In this document: in pieces, positions 46,501 to 58,282 of the stretch
Layout of the letters: each line of letters begins with the position of its first letter
How positions within the stretch are numbered: position 1 is the first letter of the stretch
Source of the DNA: Aeromonas jandaei
GTDB lineage: Bacteria; Pseudomonadota; Gammaproteobacteria; Enterobacterales; Aeromonadaceae
Assembly: GCF_037890695.1 (NCBI RefSeq)
Contig: NZ_CP149571.1
Location: 1,828,001 to 1,892,000 of the forward strand
Length of the DNA stretch: 64,000 nt
Direction of reading: 5' to 3'
Notes under the pieces: model-generated
Told to the model about the DNA's origin: nothing
Database searches by the model: none
Seen by the model: the letters and a program-made list of their open reading frames with translations, nothing else
Translations under genes and position numbers: made by a program

Positions 46501-47279
46501 ACGGCGCCACTGTAGCCACCGAACATGGGCGTGCCGACGAACTGGCTGGCGTCACCAGCGCCATCTGGCAGGGCTCGGTGCGCCATCGCCGTTTTGCGCC
46601 GCGGGCCCACGCCTTCTCCTACAGCCTTTTTATGCTGGGACTGGATCTCGACGAGCTGCCGCAGCTCGATCAGGGGCGCTGGTTCGGGGTGGAGCGGGTT
46701 GGGCTGCTCTCGTTTCACCGCCATGACTATCTCAAGGGGAGTGAGGGGAGCCTCAAGCAGGCGGTGTGGCAGAAGGTGAGCGAGCTGGGTGGCGATGCCG
46801 ACCCAGAGGGACGGGTGCTGCTGCTCGGCAATGTGCGCTGTCTGGGCTTCTACTTCAGCCCGGTCAACTTCTACTTCTGCTACCGGCAGGGCGAGGCGCG
46901 CTATCTGCTGGCAGAGGTCTCCAATACCCCCTGGAACGAGCGTCACTACTACCTGCTGGATCTGGCGGCGTTGGCCCCCCATGACAAGGATTTTCACGTC
47001 TCCCCCTTTATGGGGCTGGCGATGCGTTATCACTGGCGGATCAGGCCGCCCGCGCAGGAGACCCTGATCCACATCGAGAGTCATCCCGTATCCGGTGAAG
47101 CCAAGCTGTTTGACGCAACTCTGGCGCTCACTCGCGAACCTTTGTCGCGCAAGGGGCTGGCGGCCCTGCTGGCCCGCTGGCCATGGATGACCATGAAGGT
47201 GCTGCTCGGGATCTACTGGCAGGCCCTGCGTCTATTTATCAAACGAACCCCGATTTTTACCCATCCGGAGAGCCGCTAA
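46497..47279 (+). CDS. DUF1365 protein
   Basis: A 260-residue protein with the family signature: GSVRHRRFAPRAHAFSYSLFMLGLDLDEL, RCLGFYFSPVNFYFCY, EVSNTPWNERHYYLL and FHVSPFMG. It overlaps the FAD enzyme gene by 4 bp and the CFA gene by 1 bp (TAATG). DUF1365 genes nearly always sit between these two types of gene, suggesting one lipid pathway. Biochemical function is not known. Confidence 0.9.
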   Translation: MNGATVATEHGRADELAGVTSAIWQGSVRHRRFAPRAHAFSYSLFMLGLDLDELPQLDQGRWFGVERVGLLSFHRHDYLKGSEGSLKQAVWQKVSELGGDADPEGRVLLLGNVRCLGFYFSPVNFYFCYRQGEARYLLAEVSNTPWNERHYYLLDLAALAPHDKDFHVSPFMGLAMRYHWRIRPPAQETLIHIESHPVSGEAKLFDATLALTREPLSRKGLAALLARWPWMTMKVLLGIYWQALRLFIKRTPIFTHPESR

Positions 47280-48535
47280 TGGAACTTGCTCAATCAACCC
47301 TCTCTGCCTCTTTCATCGACAAGGGGGCCAGGCAACTGCTGCTCAATCTGCTGGGTCGCCTCGAACATGGCCAGCTGCTGCTGCGGGATGGCGGTGAGCG
47401 CCACAGCTTTGGCGTGGCGGGCACCGATCTGCATGCCGAACTGGTGGTGCAGGATCCGGCTTTCTATCGTCGCCTGTTGCTGGGGGGAAGCATTGCCGCC
47501 GGAGAAACCTGGGTGGAGGGGCTCTGGACCAGCCCGGATCCGGTAGCACTGGTGCGGCTGCTGGCCCGCAATCTGACCCTGCTCGACTCCCTCGAGCGGC
47601 GCCTCGGCTGGCTCAGTTTTCCCTTCAACAAGGTGCGCCACTGGCTCAACCGCAATACTCTGACCGGGTCGCGCTCCAACATTGCCGCCCACTACGATCT
47701 CGGCAATACCCTCTATCAGGGTTTTCTCGACAGCCATATGCAGTACTCGAGCGCCATCTATCCGAGCGCCGAGGCCACGCTCGAAGAGGGACAGCAGGCC
47801 AAACTGCGCACCATCTGCGAGCGGCTCGAGTTGGGACCAGACGATCATCTGCTGGAGATCGGCACCGGCTGGGGTGGCCTTGCCGTCTATGCCGCCCGCC
47901 ACTATGGCTGCCGGGTGACGACCACCACCATCTCCCGGGCCCAGCACGACTATGCCAAGGAGTGGATTGCGCGGGAGGGGCTGGGGGATCGCATCACCTT
48001 GCTGCTGGAGGATTACCGCAAGCTGGAAGGGACCTATGACAAGCTGGTCTCCATCGAGATGATCGAGGCGGTGGGCCACGCCTTTCTGCCCGACTATTTC
48101 CGCCAGCTGTCGCGGCTGCTCAAGCCCGGTGGCCGTCTGCTCATTCAGGCCATAACCATCGCCGATCAGCGTCATGCCCAGTATCTGCGCGGGGTTGATT
48201 TCATCCAGCGCTACATCTTCCCCGGTGGCTGCCTGCCGAGCGTCTCCCAGATGGCGGGGTTGCTGGCACGGGAGACCGATATGCAGCTGGTGCGGCTGCA
48301 CGATCACGGCCATCACTATGCGCGCACCTTGGCTCACTGGTGCGAGCGCTTTCTGGCGCTGGCACCCGAGCTGCCCAAGCTCGGTTACAGCCAGGATTTC
48401 ATCCGGCTGTGGCACTTCTACTTCGCCTATTGCGAGGGGGGATTCCGAGAGCGCAGCATCAGTCTGGTTCAGCTGGAGGCCGCCAAGCCGGGGCCCGCTG
48501 GCTGGTCGGGTGATTTGCCAGTAAGCGGTCACTGA
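47279..48535 (+). CDS. cfa: Cyclopropane-fatty-acyl-phospholipid synthase-family methyltransferase
   Basis: A 418-residue SAM-dependent methyltransferase acting on unsaturated phospholipid acyl chains. The SAM site is LLEIGTGWGGLAVYAARHYGC, followed by SIEMIEAVGH and the YIFPGGCLPS region with its conserved Cys. The start at 47279 overlaps the DUF1365 stop. The length is greater than E. coli Cfa (382), and with the neighbouring FAD enzyme and DUF1365 it may belong to the CfaB/UfaM type that methylates without closing a cyclopropane ring. That point is inference. Confidence 0.88.
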   Translation: MELAQSTLSASFIDKGARQLLLNLLGRLEHGQLLLRDGGERHSFGVAGTDLHAELVVQDPAFYRRLLLGGSIAAGETWVEGLWTSPDPVALVRLLARNLTLLDSLERRLGWLSFPFNKVRHWLNRNTLTGSRSNIAAHYDLGNTLYQGFLDSHMQYSSAIYPSAEATLEEGQQAKLRTICERLELGPDDHLLEIGTGWGGLAVYAARHYGCRVTTTTISRAQHDYAKEWIAREGLGDRITLLLEDYRKLEGTYDKLVSIEMIEAVGHAFLPDYFRQLSRLLKPGGRLLIQAITIADQRHAQYLRGVDFIQRYIFPGGCLPSVSQMAGLLARETDMQLVRLHDHGHHYARTLAHWCERFLALAPELPKLGYSQDFIRLWHFYFAYCEGGFRERSISLVQLEAAKPGPAGWSGDLPVSGH

Positions 48536-48537
48536 CC

Positions 48538-49050
48538 ATGTGGCAGTGGGCTCACCTGCTGGGGTTCAACCTCTACTGGTTGCTGGCGGTGAAGTGGCAG
48601 CAGCCGGGCCCGCTGCTGGTGATCTTGCTGCTGCACTTTCTCTTCTCACCCAGCCGCCAGCGTGACTGGCGGCTGTTTCCCATCGCGGTGGCCGGCTGTC
48701 TGCTGGATGCCCTGCTCTGGCAGATCGGCCTGTTCCGTTTCCCGTCCGGTTTTCCCCTCTGGCTAGTACTGCTCTGGCTCGGTTTTCCCCTCTGGCTAGT
48801 ACTGCTCTGGCTCGGTTTTGCCCTGACGCTGGCCCACGGTATGCGCTGGCTGCTGCGTCTGCCCCGCTGGCAGCAGGCGTTGTTTGGCATGGTTGGCGGC
48901 ACCTCCTCCTATGTGGCGGGAGCCGCCATGGGGGCAGTACACTTACCTTGGGGCATCGGGATCAGTGCGGCGCTGCTGGCAGTGATCTGGATGTGGTGGT
49001 TACCCGTACTCCTGTGGGGAACGGTCAAGCTGGAGGGTGAAGCGAGATGA
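48538..49050 (+). CDS. DUF2878 membrane protein with internal duplication
   Basis: A 170-residue inner-membrane protein with four to five hydrophobic segments. A perfect 33-bp repeat within it doubles the segment GFPLWLVLLWL. Without the second copy the protein would be 159 residues, nearer the family size. The end carries GWxxGAAMGAVHLPWG-like and VIWMWWLPVLLWG features. It follows cfa by 2 bp. Function is unknown; co-occurrence with CFA genes suggests a lipid or envelope role. Confidence 0.8.
   Translation: MWQWAHLLGFNLYWLLAVKWQQPGPLLVILLLHFLFSPSRQRDWRLFPIAVAGCLLDALLWQIGLFRFPSGFPLWLVLLWLGFPLWLVLLWLGFALTLAHGMRWLLRLPRWQQALFGMVGGTSSYVAGAAMGAVHLPWGIGISAALLAVIWMWWLPVLLWGTVKLEGEAR
48748..48813 (+). 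repeat. Perfect tandem duplication of 33 bp in the DUF2878 gene
   Basis: Units 48748-48780 and 48781-48813 are identical and in frame, each encoding GFPLWLVLLWL. The next six bases (GGTTTT) repeat the unit's beginning. Confidence 0.97.
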
Positions 49051-49265
49051 ACACCTTTTCGACCGACACGCTGCTTTTTTCCAAGTGGACCAAAGAGAGC
49101 CAGCACGAGCTGACGGATCGCTTCTATCTGGTGGTTGCCTGCCAGCGGAATGCACAGGGCCAGCTGGTGCAGGTAGTGATGCAGGATATCAATACCCTGC
49201 AGGAACAGGAGATGGACTGGCATGAACTCGAAGACCCCAATCACTGGCATATGGGGTGGAATTAG
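49047..49265 (+). CDS. Small Trp-rich protein (TIGR02450 type)
   Basis: A 72-residue protein with LLFSKWTKESQ near the start and MDWHELEDPNHWHMGW near the end, matching the TIGR02450 pattern of short Trp-rich proteins. It overlaps the DUF2878 gene by 4 bp at its start and the chalcone-isomerase-like gene by 44 bp at its end. Function is unknown. Confidence 0.8.
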   Translation: MNTFSTDTLLFSKWTKESQHELTDRFYLVVACQRNAQGQLVQVVMQDINTLQEQEMDWHELEDPNHWHMGWN

Positions 49266-49764
49266 CCTCCACCTTGCCGCCCTTAGCCTGCTGGTTGCGA
49301 CCACCAGCGATGCGGCAACACTCCCCTGGCAGAAGCTGCGTCCGGTCGGGCAGGGGCAGATGCAGTGGCTCTGGTTCAAGCTCTACGACGCCACCCTGTT
49401 GAGCGAGAGTGGTCGCTACCAGCCGGGCCACTATCCACAAGCGCTTACCCTCACCTATGCCAGAGCCATCGAGCGGGACGATCTGCTCGGCGCCACTTCA
49501 TCCGAGTGGCAGCGCCTCGGAGTGGGGAGCGATACCGAGCGCAAGCAGTGGCTGGAGCAACTTGCTGCAATCTGGCCGGATGTCGCTGCGGGCGATCGGC
49601 TCACCTTCTATGTCGATGAGGCGGGGCATGGCCACTTCTGGTGGCAAGACAAACGCCTTGGTTCCCTCGACGATCCCCGATTTTCGGCCGCCTTTCTCGC
49701 CATCTGGCTGGCTGACAACAGTCTGGATCCTGCACTGACCCGCCGTCTGCGCGGCCAATCCTGA
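49222..49764 (+). CDS. Chalcone-isomerase-like exported protein
   Basis: A 180-residue protein with a signal-like N-terminus (ISLHLAALSLLVATTSDAA) and a chalcone-isomerase-like fold: LWFKLYDATLLSESGRY and LTLTYARAIERDDL. In bacteria this fold often binds fatty acids rather than isomerising chalcones. The 44-bp overlap with the preceding gene and its place in the operon suggest a lipid-linked envelope role. Confidence 0.8.
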   Translation: MNSKTPITGIWGGISLHLAALSLLVATTSDAATLPWQKLRPVGQGQMQWLWFKLYDATLLSESGRYQPGHYPQALTLTYARAIERDDLLGATSSEWQRLGVGSDTERKQWLEQLAAIWPDVAAGDRLTFYVDEAGHGHFWWQDKRLGSLDDPRFSAAFLAIWLADNSLDPALTRRLRGQS

Positions 49765-49778
49765 TCGTGGAGTCTGCC

Positions 49779-50342
49779 ATGTTATTTATCCCGTCGTTGT
49801 TACGGTCGCCGCTACCCGGGCGGCGGCTATTTGTATTGTGCCTCGCCCTGCTGCTAAGTGGTTGTGGCGCCAGTCTCGACAGTTATCGGGGCCAGAGTCC
49901 GCAGTGGGATCTCGCCCGTTTCTTCAATGGCAAGCTGGTGGCCCACGGTCTGGTGACCGACCGCAGCGGCGAAGTGACCAGCCGCTTTCGGGTCGAGATG
50001 ACAGGGCGCTGGCAGCACGGCAAGGGCGAGCTGTTCGAGCAGTTCTATTTTGACGATGGCCGCCAGCAGACTCGCATTTGGTATCTGAGCAAGGGGGCTG
50101 ATGGCCACTGGCGTGGGACAGCATCGGATGTGGTTGGGGAGGCCGTGGGCAAGAGTGAAGGGTTTGCCCTCAACTGGCGCTATCAACTCGATCTGGCGCT
50201 GCCGGACGGTGAGGTGGTGCGGGTGAGCTTCGATGACTGGATGTATCTGCTGGATGAGGATCGCCTGATCAATCGCGCCGCCATCAGCAAGTTCGGCATC
50301 CATCTGGGCGAGGTGATCCTCTATATCGAGCGAACATCCTGA
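49779..50342 (+). CDS. DUF3833 lipoprotein
   Basis: A 187-residue lipoprotein (lipobox LLSGC). The mature part FFNGKLVAHGLVTDRSGEVTSRFRVEMTGRW and later DWMYLLDEDRLINRAAISKFGIHLGEV match DUF3833. GGAG precedes the ATG at 49779; an in-frame GTG at 49767 is less likely. It closes the operon and is typically found with CFA and photolyase genes. Confidence 0.86.
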   Translation: MLFIPSLLRSPLPGRRLFVLCLALLLSGCGASLDSYRGQSPQWDLARFFNGKLVAHGLVTDRSGEVTSRFRVEMTGRWQHGKGELFEQFYFDDGRQQTRIWYLSKGADGHWRGTASDVVGEAVGKSEGFALNWRYQLDLALPDGEVVRVSFDDWMYLLDEDRLINRAAISKFGIHLGEVILYIERTS

Positions 50343-50369
50343 CCGGTGTGCTCTGTGTGAAAGCCAATA

Positions 50370-50393
50370 AAAAAAGCGCGCCGATGGCGCGCT
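50370..50393 (-). terminator. Rho-independent terminator of the nqr operon
   Basis: AGCGCGCC pairs with GGCGCGCT around GAT; the - strand continues TTTTTTATT. It may also stop the convergent operon. Confidence 0.9.
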
Positions 50394-50417
50394 GTTGTCT
50401 ATCGCAAGGCAGGCAGA

Positions 50418-50642
50418 TCAGATGATCCGGTTCTCCTCCAGCATCTTGCGACGGGCCTCTTCCTTGGCCATCTTCTTCTTGCGATTGTCGCAAGGTTCGG
50501 GGCAGTCGCACTCCTTCTCGATGCCGACGCTACCCAGGCCACCACAGGAGCCCGAGATGGTCTTCTTCTGGAAGATGTAGCCAATGGCCATGGCCACAAT
50601 CACCAGCATGAATACCCCGAAGGTGATCAGAAAAATCTGCAT
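50418..50642 (-). CDS. nqrM: NqrM: Na+-NQR maturation protein
   Basis: A 74-residue protein with one membrane segment (LITFGVFMLVIVAMAIGYIF) and four cysteines in SGSCGGLGSVGIEKECDCPEPC. NqrM is needed to deliver iron to the NqrD/NqrE centre. It follows apbE in the operon, as in Vibrio. Confidence 0.92.
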   Translation of the reverse strand: MQIFLITFGVFMLVIVAMAIGYIFQKKTISGSCGGLGSVGIEKECDCPEPCDNRKKKMAKEEARRKMLEENRII

Positions 50643-50651
50643 CTCTACCTC

Positions 50652-51689
50652 TTACTTCTTGACCAGATAAGGCTTGAAGGCCTCGGAGTAGGCCTCTTCA
50701 TAGCCCTTGTCGGTCTTGGTGATGACAAAGATCGCCAGACCCCGCTCGTTGGCATAGGCCAGGCTCTTCTCGGTACCCATCACCATGAACACGGTCGCCA
50801 GCCCGTCTGCGGTCATGCAGGAGGGGTGGATCACGGTCACCGACACCAGACGATGCTGGATCGGTTTGCCGGTGCGCGGGTCTATGGTGTGGGAGAAGCG
50901 CTGGCCATCCAGCTCATAGTAGTTGCGGTAATCGCCGGAGGTGGCAACGCCATTGTCACCCGGGACAATAACCTCCTGCACCGAGCCGGCATTGGCAGTG
51001 GGCTTCTCGATGGCGACGCGCCAGGGGTGGCCCTTGCCGTTGACACCATTGATCCGCAGTTCGCCGCCAATCTCCACCAGATAGTTGCGCGCCCCCAGGG
51101 ATTCCAGATACTCGGCCACCTTGTCGACGCCAAAGCCCTTGGCGATGGCTGAGAGGTCGACGTAGAGGTCGGGAATATCCTTTTGCAGGGTATCGGCATC
51201 CACCGAGGTGATGACGTGCAGGTTGCCAAGACCGGTCTTCTGACGGGTCTGGGTGATCAGCTCGTCGGACGGCACCTTGGTTGGTCGCTTGTCCGGGCCA
51301 AAGCCCCACAGATTGACCAAGGGGCCGACGGTGACGTCCAGCGCCCCCTGGCTCTCACGGCCAATGTGAATGGCCTCTGTGACTACCCGTGCGGTATCCC
51401 GCGAGACCACCACCGGCGTGGAGCCGCGATGCTGGTTGAAGCGCGACAGCTCGGAATCGGGACGATAGGTGGACATCTGATCGTTGACCCGCTCCAGCAA
51501 GACATCGACCTCGGCCTGAAGCTTGGCCGGATCGGTGATGACGCTGTCCGCCACCTTGATGGAGTAGTAAGTGCCCATGGTGCTACCGGTGATGTGGATC
51601 TCCGGTTTGGATTGGACCGTTTCCTGACCGCACCCAGTCAAGAAAAAGGCTAGCCCGAAGGCTAGCCAGGTCTTTACAACACTGTGCAT
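50652..51689 (-). CDS. apbE: ApbE: FAD:protein FMN transferase
   Basis: A 345-residue lipoprotein (lipobox LTGC, Cys20) that attaches FMN covalently to threonines of NqrB and NqrC. Family features are GSTMGTYYSIKV, DVTVGPLVNLWGFGP, DLSAIAKGFGVDKVAEYL and SHTIDPRTGKPIQHRLVSVTV. It starts 3 bp after nqrF and forms one unit with it. Confidence 0.94.
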   Translation of the reverse strand: MHSVVKTWLAFGLAFFLTGCGQETVQSKPEIHITGSTMGTYYSIKVADSVITDPAKLQAEVDVLLERVNDQMSTYRPDSELSRFNQHRGSTPVVVSRDTARVVTEAIHIGRESQGALDVTVGPLVNLWGFGPDKRPTKVPSDELITQTRQKTGLGNLHVITSVDADTLQKDIPDLYVDLSAIAKGFGVDKVAEYLESLGARNYLVEIGGELRINGVNGKGHPWRVAIEKPTANAGSVQEVIVPGDNGVATSGDYRNYYELDGQRFSHTIDPRTGKPIQHRLVSVTVIHPSCMTADGLATVFMVMGTEKSLAYANERGLAIFVITKTDKGYEEAYSEAFKPYLVKK

Positions 51690-51692
51690 GGA

Positions 51693-52916
51693 TTAACCAC
51701 CAAAGTCATCCAACAGGATGTTTTCGTCTTCAACGCCCAGATCTTTGAGCATGTTGATGACGGCTGCGTTCATCACGGGAGGACCACACATGTAGAACTC
51801 GCAATCTTCCGGCGCTTCGTGGTTCTTGAGATAGTTCTCGTAGAGCACGTTGTGGATGAAGCCGGTGTAGCCGTCCCAGTTGTCTTCCGGTTGCGGATCG
51901 GACAGGGCGACGTTCCAGGTGAAGTTCTCGTTCTCGGCGGCGAGCATGTCGAAGTCTTCGACATAGAACATTTCGCGCTTGGAACGGGCTCCGTACCAGA
52001 AGCTCATCTTGCGCTTGGACTTCAGGCGACGCAGCTGGTCGAAGATGTGGGAGCGCATCGGCGCCATACCCGCACCACCACCGATGAATACCATTTCGGC
52101 ATCGGTGTCCTTGGCGAAGAACTCGCCGAACGGACCGGAGATGGTCACCTTGTCACCCGCTTTCAGGTTGAAGATGTAGGAGGACATCTGTCCCGGAGGG
52201 GCAGTCCAGTTACTGGGCGGCGGCGTAGCGATACGCACGTTCAGCATGATGATGCCGAACTCTTCCGGATAGTTGGCCATGGAGTAGGCACGGATGATCG
52301 GCTCATCGACCTTGGACTCCAGCTCAAAAATCTTGAAGCGATCCCAGTCACCACGATACTCCTCGGGAATATCGAAGTTCTTGTAGTAGACGTGGTGAGC
52401 CGGCGCTTCGATCTGGATATAACCACCGGCGCGGAACGGTACGCTCTCGCCATCGGGGATCTGCAGCTTGAGCTCCTTGATGAAGGTGGCCTTGTTATCG
52501 TTGGAGATAACAGTACATTCCCACTTCTTCACCCCGAAGATCTCTTCCGGCAGTTCGATGTCCATGTCGCCACGAACGGTGACCTGACAGGCCAGACGCT
52601 CGCCGTGACGGGCTTCGCCCTTGCTGATGTGATCCAGTTCGGTCGGCAGGATATCGCCGCCGCCGGACTTCACCCGCACCTTGCACTGACCGCAGGAGCC
52701 ACCGCCGCCACAGGCGGAGGAGACGAAGATACCGTTGCCGGCCAGAACGCCGAGCAGCTTGCCACCGGCCGGGCTGGTCACAGCCTTGGCCGGGTCACCG
52801 TTGATGCTGATTGTCACGTCGCCCGCGGTCACCAGCTTGGACTTGGCGAACAGAATGACTGCCACCAGTGCCAGCAGGATCACGGTAAACATGACCACAC
52901 CCAAAATAATTTCCAT
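51693..52916 (-). CDS. nqrF: NqrF: Na+-translocating NADH:quinone reductase subunit F
   Basis: A 407-residue subunit that takes electrons from NADH. The order is an N-terminal membrane helix ([19 protein letters not shown]), a [2Fe-2S] domain with [12 protein letters not shown] and LACQ, an FAD domain with [11 protein letters not shown], and the NADH-binding part with [14 protein letters not shown]. It is intact. Confidence 0.95.
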   Translation of the reverse strand: MEIILGVVMFTVILLALVAVILFAKSKLVTAGDVTISINGDPAKAVTSPAGGKLLGVLAGNGIFVSSACGGGGSCGQCKVRVKSGGGDILPTELDHISKGEARHGERLACQVTVRGDMDIELPEEIFGVKKWECTVISNDNKATFIKELKLQIPDGESVPFRAGGYIQIEAPAHHVYYKNFDIPEEYRGDWDRFKIFELESKVDEPIIRAYSMANYPEEFGIIMLNVRIATPPPSNWTAPPGQMSSYIFNLKAGDKVTISGPFGEFFAKDTDAEMVFIGGGAGMAPMRSHIFDQLRRLKSKRKMSFWYGARSKREMFYVEDFDMLAAENENFTWNVALSDPQPEDNWDGYTGFIHNVLYENYLKNHEAPEDCEFYMCGPPVMNAAVINMLKDLGVEDENILLDDFGG

Positions 52917-52948
52917 CTATCGTTCCTTTCTGATTGCAGGAAAGCCGA

Positions 52949-53545
52949 TTACAGGGAGATACCAGAGAAGGACATAAAGCCCAGCGCCATCAGGCCGGCA
53001 GTGATGAAGGTGATGCCCAGACCACGCAGGCCTTCCGGAACATCGGAGTACTTCATCTTCTCGCGGATACCTGCCAGCGCAACGATCGCCAGCATCCAGC
53101 CTGCACCTGAACCCACGCCGTAGACCACAGACTCCATGAAGTTGTAGTCACGCTGCACCATGAAGGAGACGCCACCGAAGATGGCGCAGTTCACGGTGAT
53201 GAGCGGCAGGAAGATGCCCAGGGCGTTGTAGAGAGCCGGGAAGTATTTGTCCAGCGCCATCTCCAGGATCTGCACCAGCGCCGCGATCACCCCGATGAAG
53301 GTGATGAAGCTCAGGAAGCTCAGATCCAGGTCAGGGGAGAGGGCACCTGCCTTCAGCACATAGTTGTAGATCAGGTTGTTGACCGGTACGGCGATGGTTT
53401 GCACCACGATAACGGCAATACCAAGACCCATGGAGGTCTTGACCTTCTTGGACACCGCCAGGAAGGTACACATCCCCAGGAAGAAGGAGAGTGCCAGGTT
53501 TTCGATGAAGATCGATTTAATCAACAGACTCAGATAGTGTTCCAT
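52949..53545 (-). CDS. nqrE: NqrE: Na+-NQR subunit E
   Basis: A 198-residue membrane subunit with six hydrophobic segments and conserved cysteines in [12 protein letters not shown] and [10 protein letters not shown]. With NqrD it holds the intramembrane iron centre. It starts 3 bp after nqrD. Confidence 0.95.
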   Translation of the reverse strand: MEHYLSLLIKSIFIENLALSFFLGMCTFLAVSKKVKTSMGLGIAVIVVQTIAVPVNNLIYNYVLKAGALSPDLDLSFLSFITFIGVIAALVQILEMALDKYFPALYNALGIFLPLITVNCAIFGGVSFMVQRDYNFMESVVYGVGSGAGWMLAIVALAGIREKMKYSDVPEGLRGLGITFITAGLMALGFMSFSGISL

Positions 53546-53548
53546 ACC

Positions 53549-54181
53549 TTAATCCTTCGCCTCCACCTGCTTGGGATCCTTGGTGCGAACGCCCCAGATG
53601 ATCAGACCAATGATGAAGAATGCACTCGGCGGCAGCAGCAGCAGACCGTTGGGTACATACCAGCCACCGTTGTTCACCAGCGGCAGCAGCTCGATGCCGA
53701 ACCAGGTGCCGGAGCCCAGCAGTTCACGCACGGTAGCGACGCTCAGCAGAATGGCGCCATAGCCCAGACCGTTGCCGATACCATCCAGGAAGGAGGGGAG
53801 CGGCGCGCTCTTCATGGCGTAGGCTTCGGCACGACCCATCACGATACAGTTGGTGATGATGAGGCCGACGAAGACCGACAGCTGCTTGGAGATGTCATAG
53901 GCATAAGCCTTGAGCACCTGGTCAACCACGATAACCAGCGAAGCGATGATGGCCATCTGGGCAATGATCCGCACGCTGTTCGGGATCTGGTTGCGGATCA
54001 AAGAGATGAACAGGTTTGAGAAGGCGGTGACCGCCATAACCGCGAGGGTCATTACAAACGCTGTCTTCATCTGGCTGGTAACCGCGAGTGCAGAACAGAC
54101 ACCCAGCACCTGCAAGGCGATGGGGTTGTTGCCCAGCACAGGGGTCAACAGCAACTTTTTCATTTCGCTCTTGTCAGCCAT
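53549..54181 (-). CDS. nqrD: NqrD: Na+-NQR subunit D
   Basis: A 210-residue membrane subunit with about six hydrophobic segments and conserved Cys in [12 protein letters not shown] and [14 protein letters not shown]. The ATG at 54181 is chosen by family start (MADKSE) and GGAG ahead of it. It overlaps the nqrC end by 8 bp. Confidence 0.95.
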   Translation of the reverse strand: MADKSEMKKLLLTPVLGNNPIALQVLGVCSALAVTSQMKTAFVMTLAVMAVTAFSNLFISLIRNQIPNSVRIIAQMAIIASLVIVVDQVLKAYAYDISKQLSVFVGLIITNCIVMGRAEAYAMKSAPLPSFLDGIGNGLGYGAILLSVATVRELLGSGTWFGIELLPLVNNGGWYVPNGLLLLPPSAFFIIGLIIWGVRTKDPKQVEAKD

Positions 54182-54962
54182 TGTTGATTTCTCCTGCACG
54201 AACCTTGGCCAGGAAAGCGCCGAAGCCCTTGGGACCCATCCAGAAGTCGAAGGTATGCTGTACGCCGTTACCGGTCAGAGTGGCACCGGAGAGACCGTCG
54301 ATCTCGTGCTCGGAGCCCGCCGGAGCGTGACCCTTGATGACGCGCAGCGCCGGCATGCCATCCTGATCGAACAGCTTCTTGCCGACAAACAGCTCGCGCC
54401 AGGCCGGATTCTCGATTTCACCGCCCAGACCCGGGGTTTCACCGTGGTCGTAGTAGGTGATGCCCTTGATGGTCTGGCCATCAGCGGCAACCGCGACGAA
54501 GGCATACATGGTCGACCACAGACCCTGACCGTAGATGGGCAGGATGATGTTGTCGATCTTGCCTTCGGCATCCTTGGCGAAGAACACCGGAACCAGCTTG
54601 GAGATCTGACGCAGACCAGCCTTGTCGTCGGCAGCCGCCAGACGGATGTTTTGCGCCGGATCTTTGGCCGCCTGCTTGGTATCGAAGTTGTCGGCATCGC
54701 CGTCAACAAAGTTACCGGTGGCGAGATCCACCAGACGGGCTTCGATCTTGTCGCCATACAGCTTGGCCAGATCGCGCTTGGCCACATCGCTGATGTCCAC
54801 GCCGGCTACGGAGAGAATGTTGCTCTGCTTGTCCAGCGCCTTGTTCTCCTCTTGGGTAGAACGCAGGCCAACGGCAGCAACGGATACCACGATGGAACAG
54901 GCCAGGCAGAGGCCGGTTACCACGCTGATGGTGCCGAAGGTTGAGTCTTTATTAAACGCCAC
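54174..54962 (-). CDS. nqrC: NqrC: Na+-NQR subunit C
   Basis: A 262-residue subunit with one N-terminal membrane helix and a periplasmic FMN domain. The flavinylation motif is in [11 protein letters not shown], where the Thr carries FMN attached by ApbE. The start is GTG at 54962, with GGAGG ahead of it and an 11-bp overlap with nqrB; the longer frame to 55031 is inside nqrB. Confidence 0.95.
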   Translation of the reverse strand: MAFNKDSTFGTISVVTGLCLACSIVVSVAAVGLRSTQEENKALDKQSNILSVAGVDISDVAKRDLAKLYGDKIEARLVDLATGNFVDGDADNFDTKQAAKDPAQNIRLAAADDKAGLRQISKLVPVFFAKDAEGKIDNIILPIYGQGLWSTMYAFVAVAADGQTIKGITYYDHGETPGLGGEIENPAWRELFVGKKLFDQDGMPALRVIKGHAPAGSEHEIDGLSGATLTGNGVQHTFDFWMGPKGFGAFLAKVRAGEINNG

Positions 54963-56181
54963 GAGCAATCCTCCGCTTGATGTTTGCCTGAGCGACGAAG
55001 TGGTCAAACAGGGGAGCAAACAGGTTTGCAAACAGAATGGCCAGCATCATGCCTTCCGGGAACGCCGGGTTGACTACGCGAACCAGCACGACCATCACGC
55101 CGATCAGGGCGCCGTACCACCACTTGCCCTTGTTGGTAAAGGCGGCGGAGACGGGGTCGGTTGCCATGAAGGCCATACCGAAGGCAAAGCCACCCAGCAC
55201 CAGATGCCAGTGCCACGGCATGTTGAACATGGGGTTGGTATCGGAACCGATGACGTTGAACAGCAGGGAGGTGGCGATCATACCGATCATCACACCGGCG
55301 ATGATGCGCCAGGAGGCGATACGCATGTAGACGATCATGGCTGCACCCAGCAGGATCATCAGGGTAGAGACTTCACCGATGGAACCCGGCAGGTTCCCCA
55401 GGAAAGCGTCCATCCAGCTGATAGCCTGACCGGTTGCACCGTTGATCAGTGCCATCTGGCCGCCCTGTGCCCACTGGCTCAGCGCGGTTGCGCCGGAGTA
55501 GCCATCGACGGCAACCCATACGGCGTCACCGGAGATCTGGCCCGGGTAGGCGAAGAACAGGAAGGCACGACCGGCCAGCGCCGGGTTCAGGAAGTTTTTG
55601 CCGGTACCACCGAACACTTCCTTGGCCATTACCACACCGAAGGTGATACCCAGAGCAGCTTGCCACAGGGGCAGCTCGGGCGGCACGATCAGGGCAAACA
55701 GGATGGAGGTCACGAAGAAACCTTCGTTGATCTCGTGCTTGCGTACCATGGCGAACAGCACTTCCCAGAAGCCACCGACCAGGAAGGCGGTCAGGTAGAT
55801 GGGGAAGAAGTGGGCGGCGCCGATCATCATCTTGCTGCCAATACCGGCAACCGCGGGATCGAGGGAGGCACCCAGCATGGTCGCCAGCGCATATTGCCAG
55901 CTGCTGGCACCGGCTGCCGAGCCCATATGGGCGATCGCGGCAATGGCCTGGTTACCAACGTTGTACATGCCCCAGAACATGGCCGGGAACACGGCCAGCC
56001 ACACCATGATCATCATGCGCTTCAGATCGAGCGCATCACGAACGTGGGAGGCGTTGCGGGTTACGGAACCCGGGGTATAGAACAGGGTGTATGCCGCTTC
56101 GAACAGGGCGTAGTACTTCTCGTACTTTCCACCCGGTTCGAAGTGGTGTTCCATTTTTTCAAGAAGTTGCTTGAAACTCAT
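54952..56181 (-). CDS. nqrB: NqrB: Na+-NQR subunit B
   Basis: A 409-residue membrane subunit with about ten helices, carrying covalent FMN at the Thr of GYSGATALS, plus riboflavin. It forms the sodium channel and quinone site. GAAGG precedes the ATG, 3 bp after the nqrA stop. Confidence 0.95.
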   Translation of the reverse strand: MSFKQLLEKMEHHFEPGGKYEKYYALFEAAYTLFYTPGSVTRNASHVRDALDLKRMMIMVWLAVFPAMFWGMYNVGNQAIAAIAHMGSAAGASSWQYALATMLGASLDPAVAGIGSKMMIGAAHFFPIYLTAFLVGGFWEVLFAMVRKHEINEGFFVTSILFALIVPPELPLWQAALGITFGVVMAKEVFGGTGKNFLNPALAGRAFLFFAYPGQISGDAVWVAVDGYSGATALSQWAQGGQMALINGATGQAISWMDAFLGNLPGSIGEVSTLMILLGAAMIVYMRIASWRIIAGVMIGMIATSLLFNVIGSDTNPMFNMPWHWHLVLGGFAFGMAFMATDPVSAAFTNKGKWWYGALIGVMVVLVRVVNPAFPEGMMLAILFANLFAPLFDHFVAQANIKRRIARGV

Positions 56182-56184
56182 CGC

Positions 56185-57967
<1,783 letters not shown>

Positions 57968-58282
57968 TCAGGAGAGCGACGGTTTGCCCACACAGCTCGG
58001 GGTACGCGGGGCATTGCCTTTCTCCTGCCACTCGCTGCCAGTGTATGTGTGCAGCGCCAGCGCATGAACCGGGCCTGCCAGCTCGTCGGCCAGAATGGCG
58101 TTGACCTGGCGATGGCGGGCAAGCAGGCGCTCTCCGGCAAACTGCTCACTGACGATGATGACCTTGAAGTGGCTCTCCGAGCCCGGTTCAACCCGATGCA
58201 TGTGGCTTTCATTGATCACTTCCAGCAGGCTGGGGGAGAGGGCTGCGGTCAGCTTGGCTTCGATCAGTTGTTGCATGGTCAT
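57968..58282 (-). CDS. bolA: BolA-family protein
   Basis: A 104-residue protein with the BolA core [40 protein letters not shown] and HALALHTYT. BolA affects cell shape and stress response and works with monothiol glutaredoxins in iron-sulfur handling. The ATG at 58282 fits the family start; there is no strong ribosome-binding site. The frame continues to 58468 without a start signal. Confidence 0.92.
   Translation of the reverse strand: MTMQQLIEAKLTAALSPSLLEVINESHMHRVEPGSESHFKVIIVSEQFAGERLLARHRQVNAILADELAGPVHALALHTYTGSEWQEKGNAPRTPSCVGKPSLS

Noticed and set aside
51684..53123. Open frame of 479 codons on the + strand
   Set aside because: Antisense to nqrF and the end of nqrE.
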